From: CAYGSN01 sp964352675
Lineage (GTDB): Bacteria; Pseudomonadota; Alphaproteobacteria; Micavibrionales; Micavibrionaceae
Assembly (NCBI GenBank): GCA_964352675.1
Contig: CAYGSN010000039.1
Span: 1 to 12,827, forward strand
Direction: 5' to 3'
Length of the DNA stretch: 12,827 nt
Each line of letters opens with the position of its first letter. Position 1 is the stretch's first letter. The notes under the pieces are model-generated. The model worked only from the letters and a program-made list of their open reading frames with translations, had not been told where the DNA came from and did no database searches. This document shows, one piece after another, positions 1-6,486 of the stretch. The translations under genes and the position numbers were made by a program.

Positions 1-90
1 GCCAAAAAGCCAGCTGCCAAAAAGCCAGCTGCCAAAAAGCCAGCTGCTAAAAAACCTGCTGCTAAAAAAGTAGCTGCTAAAAAGGCGACT
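1..90 (+). repeat. 15-bp tandem repeat inside the basic-protein gene
   Basis: Six consecutive 15-bp units run in frame. Units 1-3 (1-45) are identical (gccaaaaagccagct). Units 4-6 (46-90) diverge mainly at third codon positions and then at the proline codon. Each unit encodes AKKPA or a variant. Identical units next to decayed ones suggest slippage or unequal exchange near the upstream side, so the tail length may vary between strains. Confidence 0.85.
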
Positions 91-156
91 GTTAAAAAGA
101 AAACAGCGGCCAAGAAGCCTGCTGCAAAAAAGAAAGCAGTAGCTAAAAAGAAATAA
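1..156 (+). CDS. Lysine/alanine/proline-rich basic protein (histone H1-like tail), 3' end only
   Basis: The gene enters from outside the window in frame 1 and ends at TAA 154-156, so only the last 51 residues are visible. They are almost all Lys, Ala, Pro and Val, built from repeats of the pentapeptide AKKPA that decay into AKKVA, AKKAT and AAKKP. Such tails bind nucleic acid electrostatically. They occur in bacterial histone H1-like proteins (Hc1/Hc2, AlgP type), in HU variants with long basic extensions, and at the C-terminus of some alphaproteobacterial DNA topoisomerase I proteins. The folded domain that would decide between these lies upstream of the window, so the name is open. The first three pentapeptides are encoded by identical 15-bp units, which suggests recent repeat expansion. 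A strong terminator follows 28 bases after the stop codon. Confidence 0.8.
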   Translation, partial: AKKPAAKKPAAKKPAAKKPAAKKVAAKKATVKKKTAAKKPAAKKKAVAKKK

Positions 157-183
157 CAAAACTGCGTTTCTAAATTTCACCTG

Positions 184-208
184 TGGGGCCTTCGGGCCCC
201 ATTTTTTT
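184..208 (+). terminator. Rho-independent terminator of the basic-protein gene
   Basis: TGGGGCC (184-190) pairs with GGCCCCA (195-201) around a TTCG tetraloop (191-194), followed by seven T (202-208). This is a textbook intrinsic terminator on the + strand, 28 bases after the stop of the upstream gene. It has no T tract in the opposite direction, so it would not serve the minus-strand gene at 233-691. Confidence 0.92.
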
Positions 209-232
209 ATTTAGGATTAATCAATACTGTTG

Positions 233-691
233 TTATTCAGCAGAAGGGGTCATTAAAGGTGTGCTATCAAGTTCTTGAGAAGAAGGAACACCATAGGGTG
301 CTAGAAATCTGTAGAGCGGGTTTGAAAATAAATGCCTGTTGGCTTCAAACTCCTCTCTTGCCTGTTCTCTTAATTCAGGAATTATACGATCTTTCACGCC
401 CTCTAGAAACTCCGGCAAAATCGCGTCCCTATAAGAGCGTTCAAATTCTGGAATAACATCTTGTTTGAGGGAGTCTAAAACGTCCGGCAAGAGTTTTTGC
501 GTTACGTTGTTTGCTACAGTTTCACTTGCTGCTTGCACTTCTGCTTGCACACGTTGGTTTATATAGTCTTCAAGTGGGGCGCGGAAGGCAAAAGCTGCTG
601 CGCCTGCTATACAGCCAGCGATGGTTGTAGCAACTGTAGTGTGCCAGGCTGTTCTTAATGTGTTTTGCCCAAAAGCTTTTATATTCTTCAT
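233..691 (-). CDS. Small single-pass membrane protein with 12-residue repeats, function unknown
   Basis: The ORF encodes 152 residues. The start at 691 is supported by AGAGG about 5 bases upstream. Residues 16-37 (WHTTVATTIAGCIAGAAAFAF) form one hydrophobic, Ala/Gly-rich membrane segment near the N-terminus. The following region (about 40-118) is charged and helical. From residue 67 to 114 there are four tandem 12-residue units, each beginning with two aliphatic residues, then Pro and an acidic residue: LLPDVLDSLKQD, VIPEFERSYRDA, ILPEFLEGVKDR, IIPELREQAREE. The C-terminal 35 residues are Pro/Ser-rich and probably disordered. I do not recognise the family. The likely topology is a membrane anchor with a rod-like soluble part, whose side of the membrane is unknown. 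The gene is alone, flanked by the upstream terminator and by the divergent uvrB. Confidence 0.75.
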   Translation of the reverse strand: MKNIKAFGQNTLRTAWHTTVATTIAGCIAGAAAFAFRAPLEDYINQRVQAEVQAASETVANNVTQKLLPDVLDSLKQDVIPEFERSYRDAILPEFLEGVKDRIIPELREQAREEFEANRHLFSNPLYRFLAPYGVPSSQELDSTPLMTPSAE

Positions 692-764
692 TTTAGCCTC
701 TTTTTTAAAGATGACTGCACGTTACATCATATTTATAATTATGTCAATTATTGTAACTGGAAGT

Positions 765-792
765 TTGCATCTTTTTTGTAACAGCTTATATC
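765..792 (+). promoter_or_regulatory. Candidate uvrB promoter, leaderless arrangement
   Basis: TTGCAT (765-770) and TATATC (787-792) are spaced by 16 bases, and the -10 ends 7 bases before the ATG at 800. Transcription would begin at or next to the start codon, which fits the absence of a Shine-Dalgarno sequence there. I searched for an alphaproteobacterial LexA box (GTTC-N7-GTTC) and saw none. The assignment rests on motif spacing only. Confidence 0.4.
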
Positions 793-799
793 TATCTTC

Positions 800-2872
800 A
801 TGAAAAACGAGATGATCCCGAATAATGAGCGCCCCCTCATCGGTCCGGCGGTATTTGACCGCTCCGCGCCCTTCCGCATCGATTCCGAATACACCCCGGC
901 CGGGGATCAGCCCACGGCGATCGCAAAACTCTGCGCCGGTATCCGCGATGGGCTCACCGATCAAACGCTCCTCGGCGTGACCGGCTCGGGTAAGACCTTC
1001 ACCATGGCCCATGTGATTCAGGAATTGCAGCGCCCCGCGCTCATCCTCGCGCCGAACAAAACGCTGGCCGCGCAATTATACGGCGAGTTCAAAAGCTTTT
1101 TCCCCGACAACGCGGTGGAATATTTCGTCTCCTATTACGATTATTACCAGCCGGAGGCCTATGTCCCGCGCAGCGATACCTTCATCGAGAAAGACTCCTC
1201 GATCAATGAGCAAATCGACCGCATGCGCCACGCCGCCACCCGCGCGTTGTTCGAGCGGCGCGATTGCATCATCGTGGCCTCGGTCTCCTGTATTTACGGT
1301 ATTGGCTCGAAGGAAGATTACATGGCGATGGCCTTCCCCATCACCGCCGGGGAAACCATCGCGCGCGACGATCTCATCCGCCGTCTGGTGGAGCTGCAAT
1401 ATACCCGCAACGACATCGCCTTCGAGCGCGGGACGTTCCGTGTGCGCGGCGATACGGTTGAGCTCTTCCCCGCCCACTTTGAGGATCGCGCCTGGCGCAT
1501 TTCCCTGTTCGGGGATGAGATTGAAGCGATCACCGAATTTGATCCGCTGACCGGGGAGAAGTTTGATGCGCTGGAGGGTGTGCGCATCTTCGCCAATTCC
1601 CACTACATCACGCCGGGCCCGACCATGGCGCAGGCGATCAAGAACATCAAGGCTGATCTCAAAACCCGCCTTGCGCAGTTCGAGGCGGAGGGCAAGCTCC
1701 TCGAAGCCCAACGCCTAGATCAACGCACGCAGTTCGATCTCGAAATGCTCACCGCCACCGGCTTTTGCTCCGGCATCGAGAATTATTCGCGTTATCTGAC
1801 CGGCCGCGCGCCCGGCGAGCCGCCGCCGACCCTGATTGAATATCTGCCCGATGATGCGATCATGTTCCTCGATGAATCCCACGTCATGATCCCCCAGCTC
1901 CGCGCCATGTATAACGGCGATTTCCAGCGCAAATCCACACTGGTCGAATATGGCTTCCGCCTGCCCGCCGCGGTCGATAACCGCCCGCTGAAATTCGAGG
2001 AATGGAACCAAATCCGCGGCCAGACCATCTTCGTCTCCGCCACGCCGAATGCGTGGGAGCTGGAGCAATCCGGCGGCATTAGCGCGGAACAAGTCGTGCG
2101 CCCCACCGGCCTGATTGACCCGCCCGTCGAAATCCGCCCGACCGCCAATCAGGTCGATGATCTAATGCACGAGGCCCGCGAGGTGATCGCCGGGGGAGGG
2201 CGGCTCCTCGTCACCACGCTGACCAAGAAAATGGCCGAGGCGCTGACCGAATATCTGGGTGAAAATAATATCCGCGTGCGCTACATCCATTCCGATGTGG
2301 ATACGCTGGAGCGGATTGAGATTATGCAGGATCTGCGCAAGGGCGAATTCGACGTCCTCGTCGGCATCAACCTCCTGCGCGAAGGCCTCGACATCCCCGA
2401 ATGCAAACGCGTGATGATCCTCGATGCGGATAAGGAGGGCTTCCTGCGCTCCCGCACATCCCTCATCCAAACCATCGGCCGCGCCGCCCGAAACCTGGAG
2501 GGCAAAGCCATCCTCTATGCCGATAAAATCACCGACTCCATGCAATACGCCATAGACGAAACCACCCGCCGCCGCAATAAACAGCTCGAATATAACGCCG
2601 AGCACGGCATCACCCCCGAAAGCATCAAGAAAAACCTAAGCTCCATCCTAGACAGCGTCTTCGAACAAGCCGACCGCGTCAATGTCCCCGGCGGCACAAT
2701 GCTCCACGACTCCGCCATGCAGGAATTCGAACACGACCCCGCCGCGCTCGCGAAACATATCGAAAAACTTAAAAAACAAATGCACGACCACGCCGCGAAT
2801 TTGGAATTCGAGGAGGCCGCCAAACTGCGCGATCAGGTTAAGAAGCTGGAAGATGCGGGGTTGGGGCTTTAA
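800..2872 (+). CDS. uvrB: UvrABC excinuclease subunit B
   Basis: UvrB is the damage-verifying helicase-like subunit of nucleotide excision repair. It is loaded by UvrA, opens the DNA around a lesion and recruits UvrC for the dual incision. The 690-residue length is normal for the family. Visible landmarks are Walker A GVTGSGKT (59-66), the aromatic beta-hairpin region with YYDYYQPEAY (about 112-121), the DESH Walker B box (358-361), SATP (413-416), the VGINLLREGLDIPE segment (521-534), QTIGRAARN (557-565), and a C-terminal UVR domain that binds UvrC (about 651-686, with LEFEEAAKLRDQ). All key motifs are intact. Two starts are possible, M1 at 800 and M5 at 812; neither has a good ribosome site, and the first fits a leaderless transcript. 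The gene is GC-rich and differs in composition from its neighbours. Its TAA overlaps the stop of the convergent peptidase gene. Confidence 0.98.
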   Translation: MKNEMIPNNERPLIGPAVFDRSAPFRIDSEYTPAGDQPTAIAKLCAGIRDGLTDQTLLGVTGSGKTFTMAHVIQELQRPALILAPNKTLAAQLYGEFKSFFPDNAVEYFVSYYDYYQPEAYVPRSDTFIEKDSSINEQIDRMRHAATRALFERRDCIIVASVSCIYGIGSKEDYMAMAFPITAGETIARDDLIRRLVELQYTRNDIAFERGTFRVRGDTVELFPAHFEDRAWRISLFGDEIEAITEFDPLTGEKFDALEGVRIFANSHYITPGPTMAQAIKNIKADLKTRLAQFEAEGKLLEAQRLDQRTQFDLEMLTATGFCSGIENYSRYLTGRAPGEPPPTLIEYLPDDAIMFLDESHVMIPQLRAMYNGDFQRKSTLVEYGFRLPAAVDNRPLKFEEWNQIRGQTIFVSATPNAWELEQSGGISAEQVVRPTGLIDPPVEIRPTANQVDDLMHEAREVIAGGGRLLVTTLTKKMAEALTEYLGENNIRVRYIHSDVDTLERIEIMQDLRKGEFDVLVGINLLREGLDIPECKRVMILDADKEGFLRSRTSLIQTIGRAARNLEGKAILYADKITDSMQYAIDETTRRRNKQLEYNAEHGITPESIKKNLSSILDSVFEQADRVNVPGGTMLHDSAMQEFEHDPAALAKHIEKLKKQMHDHAANLEFEEAAKLRDQVKKLEDAGLGL

Positions 2873-4443
2873 CCGTGTCCTATAGGCTCATGTTTGCTGT
2901 CATAGGCTTGTGGTGGAGTAGACCATAAAGCGTTGCCGTTCTCGTCATATCTATCAAAACCCTTCCAATAATTAGGGCGCTGCTCCACAGGCACAGCTCC
3001 CCATCCTTCATTTAGTACAGCCAGCTCCGGATCCCGCCATTTGCCGTTATCCATGACCAGTTCATCATCAAGAAACATTTTTCCGCCATGACCGCGCAAC
3101 ATTGTGGTGATGTCCCAATGGTCTCCAGTCTTTGTTTTGTTTCCATTTGAAACGTTAACGGGTACGCCCTCATACTCAGTATATTGGTAACAATCGCCCC
3201 ATGCTAAATGAAAGCTCCCACCAATTTTTTCGACAAGTAAAATATTAAGAACATGGCGACCTAAATGCGGGTTTGTTCCAATTCCTAACTCTCCAACATA
3301 TGCGTTGTTAGGATCGCGATCTAAATATTCTTGAAAGTGTTCACCACCTTTTTCTGCCGTGAAATCAACGATTTGTCCTTTTTCAATACGAAGCGTCAAG
3401 TTTTCAATAATTTTGCTGGAGTCTGATTTTGTTGCAAACCGACCCTTAGAAACGATAACGCCTTCAACACTATCCCTGCGCGGTGCAGTAAAAACCTCAG
3501 CTCCGGGTACATTTTTAGCAACAACACTATTGGCACATGTAAATGCTTGTCCAAGCTCGTCCATTAAAGACATCCTCACATCCGTGCCGTCATCATTTGT
3601 GATACGAATTGTTTTTGCGGCATTTACTTTAGGAATTAAATGCTCTGCCTGCGCTTTTGAAATTTGATCCCAAGGCTGGTCACACATTTCAAAATATAGC
3701 TTCACGTAATCTTCGTAGGGGATACCGTCTCTTTCTGCATCTTCCTGTGTTGGAACAAGGGTCAAGGTATAATATAAATCGCCTGACGTGACCCGCTGGC
3801 TAACAGGCGCTGCTTCTGCTCCATAAAGTCTACTTTTTTCAGGGTCTGCCGCAATATTCGATTCTGTTGTATAGGCTGCGATAACAGTTGTTGCGGGCGC
3901 CATTTTATTGACGTAGAGAGCGGCAAGGTTTTTTATGCCATCATTATCTGCATGATTTATAAGTAAATGGTCAAAGTCTGGCTCCTTGAAATCCACATCA
4001 AAAGGAATATCCTCCTCTAAAAGCCTTCCCACAACGTGAGGCATTATAGTTCGGGTTTGGTTGCCAATTCTTACGATTGCATAAGGGGGATTACCTTTTG
4101 CTCGATCAATGTTATAAAGGCGATCGCCTAGCGCTTCTTGTAACTTATCCTCTGCTGGTGGCGCGTCGTAACTTTCCCACATCGGAATCTGTGCTTTGTT
4201 TAGTGCATTTAGAAAGCTTTCATTATCTTCTACACCAGCAGCGTAAACTTTCAGGACACGTTCTGATTCATGGAGTATTTGTAAAAACCTGTCCGTATCC
4301 AGATCAGCCAGATTTTGTCCAAATTCATTGAGTAAACGATCAACCTGCTGTCCCCAATGTGGTAAAGCGGGTAAGTGTTTGAGTGCAGTGAGTTGTTCCA
4401 AACGCTTTTTAAATGCGGGGCTTAAACTGGTGATGGTGTCCAT
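2869..4443 (-). CDS. M29-family (aminopeptidase T/AmpS-like) metallopeptidase, long form
   Basis: The protein has 524 residues from the ATG at 4443, which has AAGGA 9-10 bases upstream. An in-frame ATG at 4494 would add 17 residues, but it lacks a ribosome site and lies upstream of the predicted transcription start, so I reject it. Family M29 enzymes are cytosolic aminopeptidases with a two-metal site. The ligand pattern known from Bacillus AmpS is all present: Glu316 in GAEVFTAP, Glu385 in YVGELGIGTNP, His412 in FHLAWG, Tyr419 seven residues later, and His442/Asp444 in DHWD. The spacings match or nearly match the reference enzyme. Compared with the usual length of about 410, there are roughly 66 extra residues before the first ligand and about 45 after the last. 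No signal peptide is seen. The gene is more AT-rich than uvrB, which may indicate transfer. The true substrate is unknown. Confidence 0.88.
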   Translation of the reverse strand: MDTITSLSPAFKKRLEQLTALKHLPALPHWGQQVDRLLNEFGQNLADLDTDRFLQILHESERVLKVYAAGVEDNESFLNALNKAQIPMWESYDAPPAEDKLQEALGDRLYNIDRAKGNPPYAIVRIGNQTRTIMPHVVGRLLEEDIPFDVDFKEPDFDHLLINHADNDGIKNLAALYVNKMAPATTVIAAYTTESNIAADPEKSRLYGAEAAPVSQRVTSGDLYYTLTLVPTQEDAERDGIPYEDYVKLYFEMCDQPWDQISKAQAEHLIPKVNAAKTIRITNDDGTDVRMSLMDELGQAFTCANSVVAKNVPGAEVFTAPRRDSVEGVIVSKGRFATKSDSSKIIENLTLRIEKGQIVDFTAEKGGEHFQEYLDRDPNNAYVGELGIGTNPHLGRHVLNILLVEKIGGSFHLAWGDCYQYTEYEGVPVNVSNGNKTKTGDHWDITTMLRGHGGKMFLDDELVMDNGKWRDPELAVLNEGWGAVPVEQRPNYWKGFDRYDENGNALWSTPPQAYDSKHEPIGHG

Positions 4444-4479
4444 GATACGCAATCCTTTTAAATTTTTGATAGGGGTGTA

Positions 4480-4508
4480 AACATAATCATACATTTTTGA
4501 GCTGTAAA
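4480..4508 (-). promoter_or_regulatory. Promoter of the M29 peptidase gene
   Basis: Read on the minus strand, TTTACA (4508-4503) and TATGTT (4485-4480) are separated by 17 bases. The predicted start of transcription, near 4473, leaves a 30-base leader that contains the AAGGA ribosome site before the ATG at 4443. The transposon left end (4543) lies about 35 bases further upstream, so the core promoter is intact, but any upstream element has been replaced. Confidence 0.5.
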
Positions 4509-4542
4509 GGAATTTTTTATGTAAGACGCCATTGACACCAAA

Positions 4543-4576
4543 GGAATAAATTCCTAATTATATACTTGACTGCACA
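4543..4576 (+). repeat. Left terminal inverted repeat of the IS1595-like element
   Basis: This 34-bp repeat begins with GGAATAAATTCC, itself a small inverted repeat (GGAAT/ATTCC), and ends with ACTGCACA. Against the reverse complement of 6441-6474 it differs only at repeat positions 6, 7, 13, 17 and 26. The -35 box of the transposase promoter (TTGACT) is embedded at repeat positions 24-29. Confidence 0.9.
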
Positions 4577-4594
4577 CAGTGTTCTTGCTATTAT
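4566..4594 (+). promoter_or_regulatory. Transposase promoter, partly within the left repeat, leaderless
   Basis: TTGACT (4566-4571) and TATTAT (4589-4594) are separated by 17 bases. The expected transcription start, about 7 bases past the -10, falls on the A of the ATG at 4601. No Shine-Dalgarno sequence precedes that ATG, so the transcript is probably leaderless. A consensus TATAAT lies 3 bases further on (4592-4597) but would give a 20-base spacer. Confidence 0.55.
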
Positions 4595-4600
4595 AATAGT

Positions 4601-5527
4601 ATGAACATTACAGATAAAATATACCATGATGAAAAAGCCGCAAGGCAACACCTAGAGCAAATAAGATGGGCTGATGGCGTAAGCTGCCCTCATTGTGGCG
4701 GTACAGAAAAGTGCAGGCCAACAAAAATGATGAGCAAGCCCTCTAAAACCAATCCTGAGCCTAAAGAGGTTCAAGGTTATTACCTTTGTGGTGATTGCCG
4801 CAAACGCTTTACCGTCCGTACAGGAACGGTTTATGAGCGCTCACACATTCCCTTGCATAAATGGGTGCTAGCTACACACCTTATGGCGGCTTCTAAAAAA
4901 GGTATGAGCGCACACCAGCTTCACCGTATGCTTGGCGTGACCTATAAATCAGCATGGTTTATGGCTCACCGTATTCGCGAGGCTATGAATGACACTAACC
5001 TGCCGCCTATGGGCGGTAACGGTAAGTCCGTACAGGCTGATGAAACGTATTTCGGTAAAAAGGCGGTTGTGCAAAAACGCACAAAGCGCGGCAAGCCATC
5101 ACACTCTAGCCAGTTATCCGTTGTGTCTTTGGTAAGCGAAGGTAAAGCTCGCACATTCCACGTTGATCGTGCGGATGCTGATACTGTACGTGATATTTTG
5201 AAGAAAAACGTACATTCGGAAAGCACTTTATATACAGACGAAAGCCGCCTTTACACAAAATCAGGCGATGAATTTGCCGCGCATGAAAAGGTAAAACACA
5301 GTGCCGGGGAGTACTGGCGTGATGGCGTAACGACAAACAATGTTGAAAACTTCTTTAGCGTGTTTAAGCGTGGCATGAAAGGTGTTTACCAGCACTGTTC
5401 AGAGCGCCATTTGCAGCGTTATCTAAGTGAGTTTGACTTTAGATATAACACCCGCGATCTAAAAGACGATGAACGCGCTACGCTGGCTTTAAAAGGCGCA
5501 GAAGGCAAGCGCCTAATGTACGCATAG
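4601..5527 (+). CDS. IS1595-family ISXO2-like DDE transposase
   Basis: This intact 308-residue protein cuts and joins the element ends through an RNase-H-fold DDE site. The N-terminus holds a zinc ribbon for DNA binding (Cys29, Cys32, then Cys63 and Cys66 in CPHCG and CGDC). It is followed by a helix-turn-helix-like part (about 103-122, MSAHQLHRMLGVTYKSAWFM). Catalytic candidates are Asp147 in VQADETYFG, Asp213 in LYTDESRLY, and Glu249 in NNVENFFSVFKRG, the last motif being typical of ISXO2-type enzymes. The C-terminus keeps the conserved HLQRYLSEFDFRYN segment. No frameshift or premature stop is present, so the element may still be active. The ATG at 4601 has no ribosome site, and its promoter places transcription at the start codon. 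The gene converges with the passenger genes, leaving only 4 bases between the stops. Confidence 0.95.
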   Translation: MNITDKIYHDEKAARQHLEQIRWADGVSCPHCGGTEKCRPTKMMSKPSKTNPEPKEVQGYYLCGDCRKRFTVRTGTVYERSHIPLHKWVLATHLMAASKKGMSAHQLHRMLGVTYKSAWFMAHRIREAMNDTNLPPMGGNGKSVQADETYFGKKAVVQKRTKRGKPSHSSQLSVVSLVSEGKARTFHVDRADADTVRDILKKNVHSESTLYTDESRLYTKSGDEFAAHEKVKHSAGEYWRDGVTTNNVENFFSVFKRGMKGVYQHCSERHLQRYLSEFDFRYNTRDLKDDERATLALKGAEGKRLMYA

Positions 5528-5531
5528 CTGA

Positions 5532-5681
5532 TTACCGAGCGTCAAGATCACAATCATTCTGGTCTTTATCCGATTCCCGGTCTTTAATCGGCTTGTTGGG
5601 CTTGGGAGGGGTTTCGAGCATTCGCTTTAGAACTTCATCGCGCCTATTTTCGTCTTGCAATTTTTCTTTATTTTTTGACAT
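5532..5681 (-). CDS. 49-residue passenger protein of the IS element, function unknown
   Basis: This small ORF runs from ATG (5681) to TAA (5532). It overlaps the end of the 243-residue gene by 14 bases in a different frame, and AAAGG lies 8 bases before its ATG, so its translation is probably coupled to the upstream gene. The protein is highly charged, with no hydrophobic segment. It starts MSKNKEKLQDENRRDEVLK, contains RMLETPPKPNKP in the middle and ends in an Asp/Asn-rich tail. The central 'ML-x-TPP-x-P' stretch resembles a motif I associate with short uncharacterised bacterial proteins, but this is from memory and unchecked. The overlap, the ribosome site and the exact fit between the two neighbouring stops argue that it is real. 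It may act with, or regulate, the membrane protein encoded just before it. Confidence 0.7.
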   Translation of the reverse strand: MSKNKEKLQDENRRDEVLKRMLETPPKPNKPIKDRESDKDQNDCDLDAR

Positions 5682-6399
5682 CAACATCACCTTTTGGAAA
5701 TATTTCAAGGTATTCAGATTGGCTATGCGTTAGCCATACGCGCCCTGCGTGATGCCAGTTTTGGTTTGGCACTGCAATAAAAATGCGCTCTTCTTGAAAA
5801 AAGAAACCAGATTTTATAGTTATTTTTAAAAAAGATTCAGTTCCATCCGAAAGGCTTCTTATACCATCAATATCGCCTGATTTTCTAAGTCTGTTGCCCC
5901 AGCACTGATAGCCAAGCGCCTCACCTTCAGGAGATTTATCAGGAATAATAGCAATGGTGAATGATTGCTCTTTATTTTGGTCTAAAGTTTGTGCATTTTT
6001 CGAAAAGAGGACAAATTTTTTCCTAGCGTGAGGTACGTTTACGCTTTGCTCAACCTCAAAAATTATTCTAGCGGCTTTGGTATTTCTAATAAATTTTAAT
6101 TTAACCCGAACCTCAAACCATTCAAACCCGTCTTTGTTTTCAGAAAAGATGTTAACATTTTGTATAATAAATAATTTCCTGATGTCCGCAATATTGCGTC
6201 TTATCCAAGAATTTGAATTGAAAATATCTTGTACAATTTGCCCCACTAGAAAAGCGACAAAGCAGGTTGCTAACCAGCCCCACGGTAGATTTACCCAAAA
6301 CTCAGAAGAAGAAGCCTGCTGCTCTAACATCCACGGGACCGCCTTTGAAGAGCCGACCCCAATAATAGAGACAAAATATGTAGATTTAGGCGCGCGCAT
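5668..6399 (-). CDS. Membrane-anchored passenger protein of the IS element, function unknown
   Basis: The ORF encodes 243 residues from ATG 6399, the first in-frame start after an upstream TAG. A purine-rich AAGGGG sits only about one base before this ATG. A start at M24 (6330) has a better-spaced AAAGGCGG and is the alternative. Residues 35-57 (WVNLPWGWLATCFVAFLVGQIV) form a clear membrane segment, and residues 8-20 are weakly hydrophobic. From about residue 75 to the end, alternating hydrophobic and polar residues (EWFEVRVKLKFI, SFLKITIK, RIFIAVP) suggest a beta-rich soluble domain. I do not recognise the family. It lies inside the terminal repeats, so it is cargo rather than a host gene. 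It is read against the transposase from the right end, whose repeat offers a -35-like TTTACT at 6451-6446 but only a weak -10. An accessory transposition or host-benefit role is speculative. Confidence 0.8.
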   Translation of the reverse strand: MRAPKSTYFVSIIGVGSSKAVPWMLEQQASSSEFWVNLPWGWLATCFVAFLVGQIVQDIFNSNSWIRRNIADIRKLFIIQNVNIFSENKDGFEWFEVRVKLKFIRNTKAARIIFEVEQSVNVPHARKKFVLFSKNAQTLDQNKEQSFTIAIIPDKSPEGEALGYQCWGNRLRKSGDIDGIRSLSDGTESFLKITIKSGFFFQEERIFIAVPNQNWHHAGRVWLTHSQSEYLEIFPKGDVDVKK

Positions 6400-6440
6400 A
6401 CCCCTTTCATACTACGATTCCCCCGTATGAGCGAGTCTTT

Positions 6441-6474
6441 TGTGCAGTAAAGTATATGATTGGGAATAAATTCC
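6441..6474 (-). repeat. Right terminal inverted repeat of the IS1595-like element
   Basis: Reverse complement matches the left repeat at 29 of 34 positions and shares its outer GGAAT and inner ACTGCACA blocks. On the + strand the outer 12 bases again read GGAATAAATTCC because this end segment is nearly palindromic. Just outside it lies TATAAT (6475-6480). Confidence 0.9.
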
Positions 6475-6480
6475 TATAAT
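6475..6480 (+). promoter_or_regulatory. -10 box of the antitoxin gene, abutting the transposon end
   Basis: A perfect TATAAT begins at the first base outside the right repeat and ends 6 bases before the ATG at 6487, again the leaderless geometry. The region 16-18 bases upstream lies inside the repeat and gives no recognisable -35 (agtata/gtatat). The insertion therefore appears to have replaced the original -35 region. Confidence 0.5.
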
Positions 6481-6486
6481 GCTCAT

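Larger units (their letters stand above)
4543..6474. mobile_element. IS1595-family (ISXO2-like) element with two passenger genes, 1932 bp
   Basis: The element is bounded by 34-bp imperfect inverted repeats, 29 of 34 positions identical (left 4543-4576, right 6441-6474). Inside are the transposase gene on the + strand and two genes on the - strand, packed so that the transposase stop and the last passenger stop are 4 bases apart. The transposase identifies the family, and passenger genes are known in IS1595-family elements. No 8-bp target duplication is visible: the left flank reads acaccaaa and the right flank tataatgc. So either the insertion is old or one flank has been rearranged. The right end lies 12 bases before the antitoxin ATG, and the left end about 100 bases before the peptidase ATG. 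Confidence 0.88.

Noticed and set aside
692..799. SOS (LexA) box before uvrB
   Set aside because: No GTTC-N7-GTTC or CTGT-N8-ACAG pattern could be found between the two divergent genes.
1076..1711. Long minus-strand frame (211 codons) opposite uvrB
   Set aside because: It lies wholly within uvrB on the opposite strand, in GC-rich DNA where stop codons are rare, and has no ribosome site or recognisable motif.
6460..6486. N-terminal extension of the antitoxin from TTG
   Set aside because: It would start inside the transposon repeat and upstream of the -10 box; the ATG at 6487 matches the family N-terminus.
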